From assembly GCF_002252585.1 (NCBI RefSeq), contig NZ_NQLD01000016.1: DNA of 64,000 nucleotides; one strand, given 5' to 3'. Every line of letters starts with the position of its first letter. Positions within the stretch are counted from its first letter, which is position 1. The DNA is from Methanocatella intestini. Its GTDB lineage: Archaea; Methanobacteriota; Methanobacteria; Methanobacteriales; Methanobacteriaceae. A program made the translations under genes and the position numbers. Shown piece by piece: positions 55,566 to 64,000 of the stretch. The notes under the pieces were generated by a model. That model did not search any database. It saw only the letters and a program-made list of their open reading frames with translations, and was not told where the DNA came from.

Positions 55566-56225
55566 TTAACCAAAAATTGAAAGAATAAAATTTGCAATTG
55601 GTACAGTTAAATAAACTTCAATAACACCAGCTATTGCCATTAAAATAACCGCAGCACCAAGTAAAATCAATGACTGTTTTAATTTGTCATAATTTTTCTC
55701 CAGTGAGTATACTAATTTATCCTTAAATGTTAAATTATAAAATTTATCTTCCAATCTGATATAATCAAAATCAGGCTTTGCTATATTATACATCAGTCTG
55801 AATAAAAAATGGAACAGTACAAAGCCGGAAGCAGTAGCTATTATACATGAGGAAAATTCAAAAATCCCATGAGGTATAATGTATAACAAAACCTTAAAAA
55901 GATTTTGAGAATCAGCTATATAATAACCTACAAAAAAACCGTTGTATGCAAGAATAACTCCTGAAAAACAGAAGAATATTCCCAATAAAAACATTCTGAA
56001 AACAATTAAAATGTTATTTGTAAAAATTGTTTGAAATGTTAAAGTTATAACACCAGTTTTTACATCTTCAGTTAACTTATCTACAACCGGATCAAATATG
56101 CTCTGCAAATAAGGGTGCAATATATAACCTGCAATTAAAGTACCTAGTAAAAGGATAACTGAAATATAAATAGCTGTCTTATTTTCTAAAAAAGCTAATT
56201 TAATTTCATTTCTAATATTTAACAT
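55566..56225 (-). CDS. SpoIIM/DUF95 family membrane protein
   Basis: A 219-residue integral membrane protein with about five hydrophobic segments (for example YISVILLLGTLIAGYIL, LLGIFFCFSGVILAYNGFF, ATASGFVLFHFLF and a last one near the C-terminus). The motif IIPHGIFEFSSCIIA is the hallmark of the SpoIIM/DUF95 family. Its role in archaea is unknown; the family name comes from Bacillus sporulation. The ATG overlaps the trpS stop (TAATG). Confidence 0.85.
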   Translation of the reverse strand: MLNIRNEIKLAFLENKTAIYISVILLLGTLIAGYILHPYLQSIFDPVVDKLTEDVKTGVITLTFQTIFTNNILIVFRMFLLGIFFCFSGVILAYNGFFVGYYIADSQNLFKVLLYIIPHGIFEFSSCIIATASGFVLFHFLFRLMYNIAKPDFDYIRLEDKFYNLTFKDKLVYSLEKNYDKLKQSLILLGAAVILMAIAGVIEVYLTVPIANFILSIFG

Positions 56226-57313
56226 TATATCAGATTATTGGCTATTTCACGAGCTTCATCCTGTCTGTCATGAATTTCGTCAAACATTTCAACCATTAAT
56301 TCGCTGGCTTTTGCTTTACAGTCTCCACAGCGTAAAGATCCGTCTAAACAGTCATGGCGTATTTTTTCAAGTTCCTTATCATCATCTATTAAATGATATA
56401 CAAACATTTCATAAATTACGCAGTTATCTACCTGACCGCCTAATTCCTGCTGTTCTTTTAAGCTTTCCCTACCACCTGTTTTAGCTGTTTTAACTTTTTT
56501 AGCTGCAGTTTTACTGTCCTCATTTAAATAAATTGCTGTAGAAGGTTTGCTGCTGCTCATTTTATCTCCACTTAAACCAGTCAGGAACCTGTGATAAGTG
56601 GAAGACGGAGGCATAAATCCATATTCATCATTAAGTTTATGTGCAATATCCCTTGTTAGCCTTATATGAGGATCCTGATCTACCCCAACAGGAACTACAA
56701 CCCTTTTAGGACCTCCAAATTCTTCAAGTTGAGGAAGTAAAATATCCGCTACCTGAACAAGAGGTGCCTGAATATGAGCAATATTTGTTGACTGGTTGAA
56801 TCCATAAATAGCTTTTAATTCATTGAAATTAGTTTTTTTAGAAGCTTTAAAAGCTAAATCTCTAAGAGTATCGTTTTTAGATTGAAGATAAACATTAACA
56901 TTATCTTCTTCCAAATTCAGACCTAATGCAATATAATTAGTTAAATATTCATTGACAGCTATGTCTCTTGCCTTTTCAAAACTCATGTCTCTGGCTGCAT
57001 ATGATTCCAAATCAGCTATTAAAATAGACAACATTGCACCTTTGTCCTGATACCATTTCAATTGGTCAACAACCATTTTATGGCCAATATGCATTTGTCC
57101 ACTTGGCATCATTCCGCCAACAACTGCAAAGTCTTCCTTTTTATTAATTAAATTATTGACCTTATCAAAGTCCCTATGTCCAAAAATTACTCCTCTTTTC
57201 ATTAATCTGTGAGGGTTTTCTACATCATTAATTAAGTCTGAAAATTTTTGAATTCCAAATTGATTAACTAACTTATCATAATCTACACTTGATGATGCCC
57301 ATGGATCTATCAA
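56225..57313 (-). CDS. trpS: Tryptophanyl-tRNA synthetase
   Basis: Class I synthetase charging tRNA-Trp. The HIGH-type motif is in MPSGQMHIGHKM and the KMSKS motif is in SGDKMSSSKPS. Length and sequence are of the archaeal/eukaryal kind, with AQVADILLPQLEEFGGPKR-like substrate-binding regions. I take the TTG at 57313 (362 residues), since GGTGA lies five bases upstream; the frame starting with GTG at 57322 would begin inside that site. Confidence 0.94.
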   Translation of the reverse strand: MIDPWASSSVDYDKLVNQFGIQKFSDLINDVENPHRLMKRGVIFGHRDFDKVNNLINKKEDFAVVGGMMPSGQMHIGHKMVVDQLKWYQDKGAMLSILIADLESYAARDMSFEKARDIAVNEYLTNYIALGLNLEEDNVNVYLQSKNDTLRDLAFKASKKTNFNELKAIYGFNQSTNIAHIQAPLVQVADILLPQLEEFGGPKRVVVPVGVDQDPHIRLTRDIAHKLNDEYGFMPPSSTYHRFLTGLSGDKMSSSKPSTAIYLNEDSKTAAKKVKTAKTGGRESLKEQQELGGQVDNCVIYEMFVYHLIDDDKELEKIRHDCLDGSLRCGDCKAKASELMVEMFDEIHDRQDEAREIANNLI

Positions 57314-57421
57314 ATAAATCACCTTACTTCCAATAACTACATTAAATTAAATATATAATTAAAAATTATAATGGTAAATCTAATTACCTATAAAAATATA
57401 AATCATTTCTTTAATTAAAAC

Positions 57422-57937
57422 TTATGGTCTTGTCCATTCAACATTATAGTATGTAATATCCAAATCATCATCTACAATAGCTAAAAGAAGTTTCTTATTA
57501 ACACCATGAGAAACTCTAACATAACTTGAGAAATCCAGTGCATTAATCTCATAAGTTTCATAAATAATTTTAACCAAATAGTCAGAATGCCCTTTTCCGG
57601 GACCTCCTCCCCTATTATACAAACGGAAATCTGAACCATATTTAAATCCGGTTTTAATAACATAACCCCGGTCTTTTAAATCACGAAAAACAATGTATTT
57701 TCCATAAATCTCCTTATTTTTCAAAAGGTCAATAAAATAATCTAAACTACATTTAATTTCATCTTCATAAACATCTAAACGACCTTTTTCAAGTAAATAA
57801 CAAGCTTCAATTAAAGAAAGATTCAAAGTATCTGCTTCAATTTTACCAAATAGACTTTTTTCATGTAAAGCTATCGGTCTTTTGCTACCTTCTTCAATTT
57901 TTATAGATACAATATCATTAGATAAATTTCCGCGCAT
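57422..57937 (-). CDS. endA: tRNA-splicing endonuclease
   Basis: Cuts the bulge-helix-bulge motif at tRNA intron boundaries. The catalytic triad is visible: Tyr107 in FRLYNRG, His117 in GKGHSDYLV and Lys148 or 149 in GVNKKLLLA. At 171 residues it is the homotetrameric alpha4 type usual in euryarchaea. The neighbouring gene is trpS, downstream on the same strand; in many archaea tRNA-Trp carries an intron, so the pairing is fitting, but this could be chance. Confidence 0.95.
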   Translation of the reverse strand: MRGNLSNDIVSIKIEEGSKRPIALHEKSLFGKIEADTLNLSLIEACYLLEKGRLDVYEDEIKCSLDYFIDLLKNKEIYGKYIVFRDLKDRGYVIKTGFKYGSDFRLYNRGGGPGKGHSDYLVKIIYETYEINALDFSSYVRVSHGVNKKLLLAIVDDDLDITYYNVEWTRP

Positions 57938-58027
57938 TAAAACACCATCAAAAGAAAAAAATTATATTTAATGGAGTTATTTATGGTTACGATATTATAT
58001 ATATCTTTAGAAAAAAAGAAATAAGAG

Positions 58028-58738
58028 CTAAACTCTTATAAAAATATTATTTGCCATGTCCCTTGATAATTCAATGTTTTTATCACCAATAGACACTACG
58101 AAAACATCAGAATCATCATGATAATCATGATAATAAATATCTGACCCAACAGATATTCCTAAATCAGAAATTTTATCTAAAAGTTCAGAATTTCCACGAA
58201 TAAAAGATACAATACCTTCCGTACTTGAATTTAATTCTGAAATAGATAATAAATTAAATTTCCTGTTTATAACTTGATCAAAATCCTTTACTGAGAAACA
58301 CTGACTGCAGTTACTGAATTCCAAATCACAGGCTGGGATAATACCCTCACTAGGACCTAAATCTGGATGATGTAACATTGTACAAAGTGCTCTTTCAGCT
58401 TCATCTGATAATGTATGTTCCATTTTACAAGCTTGTTCATGTACATTTTCTTGTTTAATATTTAAAACTTCAATTAAAAATTTTTCAAGAATCCTATGCT
58501 TCCTTGTTATTTTTTGAGCAATCTTCATCCCTTCATCAGTTAAAGAAGCTCCCTTATATGGAATGTAATTAACATAATTTAACTTTTCTAATTTTTTAAG
58601 CATTTGAGTTACACTACCAGGTGCAATCTCTAATTCCTTAGATAAAGTTGTAGTAGAGATTTGTTCTTTATTACTACCATTACGATAAAGAACTTCCAAA
58701 TATTCTTCAATATTTTCACTAATTCCATCATTTGCCAT
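58028..58738 (-). CDS. DtxR/MntR-type metal-dependent regulator
   Basis: A 236-residue repressor. The winged HTH at 1-75 contains TTLSKELEIAPGSVTQMLKK. The metal-binding/dimer domain is next (CKMEHTLSDEAERALCTML, HHPDLGPSEG), and an SH3/FeoA-like domain forms the C-terminus (LDKISDLGISVGSDI). Iron or manganese is the likely corepressor. No transporter gene is adjacent. Conserved Cys in PACDLEFSNCSQCF might be a further metal site. Confidence 0.9.
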   Translation of the reverse strand: MANDGISENIEEYLEVLYRNGSNKEQISTTTLSKELEIAPGSVTQMLKKLEKLNYVNYIPYKGASLTDEGMKIAQKITRKHRILEKFLIEVLNIKQENVHEQACKMEHTLSDEAERALCTMLHHPDLGPSEGIIPACDLEFSNCSQCFSVKDFDQVINRKFNLLSISELNSSTEGIVSFIRGNSELLDKISDLGISVGSDIYYHDYHDDSDVFVVSIGDKNIELSRDMANNIFIRV

Positions 58739-58865
58739 AAGATTTCACCTAGATTAAACAATTATATATTGGAATTAAGAGTATAAAAAGTTTGGGATAG
58801 CCTAAATATAATATTAAAAAAAAATTTTAAAAATAAAAAAAGAAGTATTAACTCAAAAAATTGAG

Positions 58866-61800
58866 TTAATAAGGTAAAACATCATAAGTTCCTTTGTTAA
58901 TGTAAGAATTAGTGTTCCAATTCTTAATTACGCCTAAAGAGTTTCTGGTACTTGTTGGATCAGCAACAACCCATTTTCCATCAATGTAAAATTGAACCCA
59001 GACATGACCAACATCCAATCCACTTGTAAATACACATTTACCTGTAGCAAATCTAGCAGTTAAACCAACAGATCTTGCCATTGCCACCAATAATTGTGCT
59101 TGGTCACAACAGTTTCCATAACCTTTAATTAAAGTACCTTCAGCACCATAAACTGTATCAAAATACATTTTATAGGCAATGTTATCTCTAACAAATTTAA
59201 ATAAAGCATCTGCCTTATCCCATGTAGAGTCTATACCTCTGACCAAATCTTTTGCTTTATCAGCAACTTTTACTGAAGCTCCAGAATCCATAGTATTATT
59301 AATAAATACTGAATTAGGTAATGTTTTACTATTATCAGCATAATAAGCCAATATTCTTGAAAATGCATCTAATAATTCAGAATAGCTTATTTTACCTGCA
59401 CTTGAAGATGCATAATTAGGAGCTTGTCCATTGTTAATGATAAACTGAGAAACTCTAGATGCAACATCCAAATATTCAGTTTTATTAAGGTTACTTGTTA
59501 TTCTGTCACCACTTGGAGTAGACGGACTGGATGCTCCAACAACAGCAATATCTCCTAAATTACCACCATTAATATTCACAATAGCTTTACTCATCAAGTA
59601 TAAGAATTGAGATAAAGTATACTGTTCATCATTTAAAATTACATAATCAGGCAATGCATTATTTGCTTGAATATGTGCTTTTAAAACCTTAGCCGCAGAC
59701 AATATGGCATTTATAGATATATTATCCCCTACTTTACCTGAAGATTCTGGAATACTTTCAGTTAATCTAGTTAACACATTAGTAGAAGATGAAATTTTCT
59801 CCTTACCAGAAACACCACAGTAATCACAGTCACAGTATGCACAGGTAAGCTCTCCTTCTGCAGTACCTTTTGGATTAATTAATAAAGTTCCGTAATATCC
59901 GCATTGAGGACAATAATTTAACCAAACAGTAGTGTAGAACACACCAGGATTGTAAGATGTGCCTCCAGCACTTACTTTCATTGTAACTGTTAAGGAATAA
60001 TTGTCCAATAAATTTGTAACAAAGACAAAGTTAGGAAATGCACTGTTAGAGTTATAATATGATAAAATCCTTGCATATGCATAAATTAATGATTCATATT
60101 TAATATCACCTAAAGTACTTGAAATATTACCTGGAGCTACACCATTTGCAGCAATATAATCAGCTAATGTTTTAGCTAATGATACAAATTCAGATTTTAC
60201 TAACTGCTTATTGATTACATCACCAGAAGTTTTAGATGAAGCATTAACTAAAATAGCAGTAATTGCTTTGGAATCACTGTTGCCTATTTCTTCAGCAGCT
60301 CTAGTCATTAAGTATAAAAACTGAGGCATTGTATAATTAGAATTGCCAATAGTTATAAACTTTGGCAATACACCATTAGCTTCAATATATTTCTTTAAGG
60401 ATGCTGAAGCCCCTACAATAGAACTTACAGATACAGAATCGCCATAAGATGGAGTAACATTATGAGTGTTTAATTTATTGAAATCAATAAAGTTACAAAC
60501 ACCCCATCTAAACATCATAACACCACTTGCACCACCATTATATGCTGCTTGAGCATCATTTGACAACTCTGAGGCTGACAACTTTGTAATATCATTATCA
60601 GAGACATATGTTTGTAAACCTACCCAAATTGCTGCTCCATTAGAATTTTCAACAAACCATTGAGTGATTGATGAAATCCAACTGGTTCCTGAATTATAAT
60701 TTCCTTTATAAGCCATAGGAACTATAATATCCAAATACTTACTGATAACTGGAATATCCTGACCATATACATATGCATCATTTTTCTCAGGCATTACTGC
60801 TGCAGAAATTAAACAATTAGGATTAACACTACGTATAGCCGCTGTAGCTAATTTTACAAATTCAGTTATAGCTTCAGTTCCACCAGGATGTTTATATGCA
60901 GTACCAGGATATCTTAAATAATCAAAGTGAACACCAGCCACACCAGGAAGTGCAGCATATTTTTTAGCTTCAGCTATTCTCTCATTGAATAAAGCTGTGT
61001 TCATGGATCCGTCACTATTTAATGGAGAAAGCCATCCACCATCATAAAATACCTGCATCCATATATGAACTTTGATACCATAAGAATTAGCTTGCTTAAT
61101 CCATGATAATACACTAGATTCTCCATATTTAGTGAATGCATAGAAATTTAAGAAAATATTGCCTGTTCCAGAAGCTGCCAGACTAGTTAAGTCTACATTA
61201 TACATATTAGCTCCTTGAACCCAGTATCCGTTTCCATTATTAATGTATTTAGTTATTACAATTGAACTAGTACCTTCACAGCCTAAATATTCATTATTGC
61301 CTGTAAATTTATATGATATTTCATATGTACCCACAGTTCCTAATTTTATATTTAAACTAGCAATTCCTTTAGCATCAGTTGTTTTGGTATAATTTACACC
61401 ATTAATTGTAAATATAACCTTTTCATTTGATATTGGATTGCCATCACCATTTTTAAGTAAAACTTTAAATTCATCATTTGAATTTTGAGTAAATACAGTA
61501 CCACTATTAACAGTAAATGATGAATCTTTTCTATCTACAACAATACAATATGCCTCACCATTACTTGGAGCTAATTTAGAATCTCCTTTAAATGAATAAG
61601 TAATATAATAAGTACCAGTATTTAAACTAATAGTTAAACTAGCAATACCATTGTTATCAGTAGTTCTAGTATAATTTACACCATTTATATTAATAATTAC
61701 ATTTCTATTAACTATAGGAACTCCGCCTGCAGTCAATAAAACATTGAACTTTTGACCTGCATTTTTACCTACAGTAATATCATCACCATGAATAACTGTT

Positions 61801-63374
61801 TTATTAGTATCTATTAAAGATACAATAGTTGATCCAGTGACTTTTTTGTAACCGGTATCATTTAATGTATATGATATGCTGTATACTTTAACATCTAATC
61901 TAAGATTTATACTAGCAACACCATTTTTATCAGTTACCCTTAAATAATTAACTCCATTTATATTAAAGTAGACATTTTTATTAATTACTAAATTACCATC
62001 TTCATCTTTTACTAAAACTGAAAATGCATCACCTTTTAATACTACATTATCTTCAGGTGTGAAAACTACATCTTTACCTTCATAAACAGAAATAGTGCTT
62101 GTTGTACTAGATGCTAAATACCCACCATTTTTATTAAAGTTATAAGTTGCAGTATAATTACCCGGAGTAGCTAAGTTAATATTGTATTTAGCTATACCTT
62201 TACTATCAGTAGTGCTTGTATATGTAACACCACCAACATTAAGACTGACACTTTGATTACTTACAGTATGATTAAACTGATCATATAATGTAATACTTAC
62301 AACTTTATTATCATCAGCTATAAAATCATAGTGTTGTGTTTTAATAATAGTGTTAACAGAATCAACAACAGTAATAGTGTAACCTACATCATATCCATCA
62401 AGTGGATGGTATGCAGTTAAGATGTATGTTTTAGGATATAACTTAATATTAAGTTTAGCTACACCTTTGTCATTAGTATCACGATGATAAAGTACACCAT
62501 TAATATTGAAAGCAACACTTGTATTAACTAAAGGAGTACCATCACCATGTAAGAAAGTAGCATAAAATTGATTTTCATCTAAATATAATTTATTTAAATC
62601 ATTAGCTACAACGGTAGACAATACTTTAACAGTATTTGCACATTCATAACCATCATTAGGATTATATGCAGTTAATATATAAGTGTTAGGACGAAGTTGA
62701 ATACCAAGACGAGCTACACCTTTATCATTAGTATCACGAGTATAAAATACACCATTAATATTAAATTTAACAGTAGTATTAACTAAAGGATTGCCATAAC
62801 CATCTAAAAAAGTAGCATAATATTGAGTTCCATTTCTATAGAACTTTGTAATATCATCACCATTTATAGTTGGAATTACTTTAATAAGTGAAGTAGTACT
62901 AGCTGGAGCATATTCACTTGTTCCTTTGTAATTCACAGTAACATTATACAAACCAGAGTATAAATTTACACCCATAGAAGCTAAACCACTTTCATTAGTG
63001 ACTTTATTATAAGTAACACCATTAATTACAATACTTATAGATTGATTAGCTAATCCAATTCCGTTTTCATCAGTTAAATTAATCATGAACCTAGTACCAT
63101 TCTTATAATACATTTCTATACTAGGAGCATCTAAATTAACAGCTTTTTGTTGGTTGCTCTCTCCAATTACATTATTGCTATTTTCTTCAATAACATTACT
63201 ATAAGAAACAACATTATTATTTGATTCATTAACAGATATAGAATCATCAGGAGCTGTTAATACTGTAGAATTTGAGTCAACAGTATTTACATCCATTGCA
63301 GAGATTGCACTAACTGACAAAAATACAGTTAGAATCACCAGTGCAAAGATTATTACACGTTTTTTCAAAATCAT
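58866..63374 (-). CDS. Wall-associated multidomain hydrolase: Ig, GH-like, PMBR, C71-like
   Basis: A 1502-residue exported protein. Signal peptide, residues 1-26. Seven Ig-like repeats (about 80-710) have the INGVxYxRxT core. Then a glycoside-hydrolase-like TIM-barrel domain (about 715-975) contains VHIWMQVFYDGGW, GVHFDYLRYPG and LDIIVPMAYKG. Pseudomurein-binding repeats follow in two pairs (about 985-1110 and 1200-1340), separated by a Cys-rich zinc-ribbon-like insert (CPQCGYYG, CAYCDCDYCG). The C-terminus is a transglutaminase-fold domain with Cys1422/1423 (GYGNCCDQ), His1457 (GHVWVQF) and Asp1472 (VADPTS), as in phage pseudomurein endoisopeptidases. GGAGGT sits only two bases before the ATG; a TTG at 63368 is better spaced and may be the true start. 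Confidence 0.85.
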   Translation of the reverse strand: MILKKRVIIFALVILTVFLSVSAISAMDVNTVDSNSTVLTAPDDSISVNESNNNVVSYSNVIEENSNNVIGESNQQKAVNLDAPSIEMYYKNGTRFMINLTDENGIGLANQSISIVINGVTYNKVTNESGLASMGVNLYSGLYNVTVNYKGTSEYAPASTTSLIKVIPTINGDDITKFYRNGTQYYATFLDGYGNPLVNTTVKFNINGVFYTRDTNDKGVARLGIQLRPNTYILTAYNPNDGYECANTVKVLSTVVANDLNKLYLDENQFYATFLHGDGTPLVNTSVAFNINGVLYHRDTNDKGVAKLNIKLYPKTYILTAYHPLDGYDVGYTITVVDSVNTIIKTQHYDFIADDNKVVSITLYDQFNHTVSNQSVSLNVGGVTYTSTTDSKGIAKYNINLATPGNYTATYNFNKNGGYLASSTTSTISVYEGKDVVFTPEDNVVLKGDAFSVLVKDEDGNLVINKNVYFNINGVNYLRVTDKNGVASINLRLDVKVYSISYTLNDTGYKKVTGSTIVSLIDTNKTVIHGDDITVGKNAGQKFNVLLTAGGVPIVNRNVIININGVNYTRTTDNNGIASLTISLNTGTYYITYSFKGDSKLAPSNGEAYCIVVDRKDSSFTVNSGTVFTQNSNDEFKVLLKNGDGNPISNEKVIFTINGVNYTKTTDAKGIASLNIKLGTVGTYEISYKFTGNNEYLGCEGTSSIVITKYINNGNGYWVQGANMYNVDLTSLAASGTGNIFLNFYAFTKYGESSVLSWIKQANSYGIKVHIWMQVFYDGGWLSPLNSDGSMNTALFNERIAEAKKYAALPGVAGVHFDYLRYPGTAYKHPGGTEAITEFVKLATAAIRSVNPNCLISAAVMPEKNDAYVYGQDIPVISKYLDIIVPMAYKGNYNSGTSWISSITQWFVENSNGAAIWVGLQTYVSDNDITKLSASELSNDAQAAYNGGASGVMMFRWGVCNFIDFNKLNTHNVTPSYGDSVSVSSIVGASASLKKYIEANGVLPKFITIGNSNYTMPQFLYLMTRAAEEIGNSDSKAITAILVNASSKTSGDVINKQLVKSEFVSLAKTLADYIAANGVAPGNISSTLGDIKYESLIYAYARILSYYNSNSAFPNFVFVTNLLDNYSLTVTMKVSAGGTSYNPGVFYTTVWLNYCPQCGYYGTLLINPKGTAEGELTCAYCDCDYCGVSGKEKISSSTNVLTRLTESIPESSGKVGDNISINAILSAAKVLKAHIQANNALPDYVILNDEQYTLSQFLYLMSKAIVNINGGNLGDIAVVGASSPSTPSGDRITSNLNKTEYLDVASRVSQFIINNGQAPNYASSSAGKISYSELLDAFSRILAYYADNSKTLPNSVFINNTMDSGASVKVADKAKDLVRGIDSTWDKADALFKFVRDNIAYKMYFDTVYGAEGTLIKGYGNCCDQAQLLVAMARSVGLTARFATGKCVFTSGLDVGHVWVQFYIDGKWVVADPTSTRNSLGVIKNWNTNSYINKGTYDVLPY

Positions 63375-63782
63375 TTACCTCCATTATAAATTTAATTTAA
63401 CTATAAATTAAAAAATTATTTTCAGTACTTAATTATATTAAGAATATTGTATATAAATCTATTTATTTAATAAAACTGCTTAAATAGTTCTAATTTAAAA
63501 AATTAAGTATTAAAACCCCAGAATATTAAGAAATTAATAAAAATTATATTGATTTAAAGGATAATAAGTTAAAATTACAACAAGTAATCTTTTAAGTTTT
63601 ATAAGATTATGAAATTATAAAAGATTATGAAAATTTCATTTAAATTAAAATAAAATGACAAACAATTTATAAAAAATAAAAAAACTAATTTGAATTGAAT
63701 TATATAAAAAAACAAACTAAAAAATTTAGTAAATTGAAAAATAAGCAAGAAAAATAGAAAATAAAAAAAGATGTAAATAATT
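63375..63782. other. Intergenic region upstream of the wall hydrolase
   Basis: About 400 very AT-rich bases between the end of the thermosome gene and the hydrolase gene, both leftward. It must hold the hydrolase promoter; TATA-like stretches occur around 63440-63470. Short direct repeats around AAGATTATGAAA at 63603-63630 are seen. No gene is recognised. Confidence 0.45.
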
Positions 63783-64000
63783 TTACATCATAGGTGGCAT
63801 ACCACCCATACCTCCAGGCATACCACCCATTGGAGGCATTCCGCTAGCATCATTTCCAGATTCATCAGGACCTGGAGAGTTTAATGCATTTTTAGCTGCA
63901 ATCATATCATCAATACGCAATATCATTTCAGCAGCTTCACTAGCAGCTTTAATAGCTTGTGTTTTAATCCTAAGTGGTTCAATAACACCAGCTTCTTCCA
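63783..64000 (-). CDS. Thermosome (group II chaperonin) subunit, C-terminal end only
   Basis: The window ends inside this gene. The visible 72 codons read EEAGVIEPLRIKTQAIKAAS, then EAAEMILRIDDMIAAK and a Gly/Met/Pro-rich tail ending GGMPPMM. The RIDDMI motif and the GGM tail are diagnostic for thermosome subunits. The missing part lies to the right. Confidence 0.93.
   Translation of the reverse strand, partial: EEAGVIEPLRIKTQAIKAASEAAEMILRIDDMIAAKNALNSPGPDESGNDASGMPPMGGMPGGMGGMPPMM

Overview
The window looks like a methanogenic archaeon of the order Methanobacteriales, most likely Methanobrevibacter (M. smithii or a close relative). The evidence is AT-rich DNA; archaeal/eukaryal-type information genes (L7Ae, S28e, L24e, S6e, aIF2 gamma, aIF5B, Rpo7/Spt4, histone, Lsm, thermosome); the methanogen coenzyme gene arfB; pseudomurein-binding repeats; and very large adhesin-like surface proteins. 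Many starts are TTG or GTG behind a GGTGA or GGAGG ribosome-binding site. Runs of N with single resolved bases show that this is a draft assembly.

Layout. 1-859: the right end of an insertion sequence whose DDE transposase contains an assembly duplication. 860-4944: a CRISPR array of 61 full repeats plus one repeat cut by the insertion sequence. 4945-5286: AT-rich leader. 5287-13644: a complete leftward type I-B operon, cas8b-cas7-cas5-cas3-cas4-cas1-cas2, with cas6 divergent at 13876-14604. The array is transcribed leftward, so the newest spacers should lie near 4944 and the oldest next to the insertion sequence.

14638-28431: two leftward surface proteins, a 770-residue Ig-repeat protein and a 3627-residue giant with a beta-helix head, about 26 DUF11-like domains and an LPNTG sorting-type C-terminus. 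A nucleotidyltransferase relic lies between them and a poly-C tract lies upstream. 28872-32332: metY facing metX and an archaeal RNase III gene. 32514-35552: an accessory patch with a conserved small protein, a broken flavodoxin-ferredoxin gene, two tandem paralogous hypotheticals and a DUF4041 protein.

35800-50281: core genes. These are L37e and Lsm; a PUA protein with arfB; two rubredoxins; a hexapeptide transferase; a KH plus PP-loop ATPase; argH; and a long leftward translation/transcription cluster from L7Ae to S27ae. 50800-51881: a DUF134 regulator, a Cys/His-rich protein and a ferredoxin behind a perfect palindrome. 52016-58738: a membrane protein, a PD-(D/E)XK-like protein, histone, thrC, a SpoIIM-like protein, trpS, endA and a DtxR-type regulator. 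58866-63374: a 1502-residue wall-associated protein combining Ig repeats, a glycoside-hydrolase-like domain, pseudomurein-binding repeats and a transglutaminase/C71-like Cys-His-Asp domain. 63783-64000: the end of a thermosome gene.

The observations I find most worth following are the insertion sequence inside a CRISPR repeat; a pair of spacers that share one end and differ only at crRNA positions 1 and 7; the candidate two-activity pseudomurein hydrolase; the LPNTG giant with a poly-C tract upstream; and the palindromes in front of the L7Ae and DUF134 genes.
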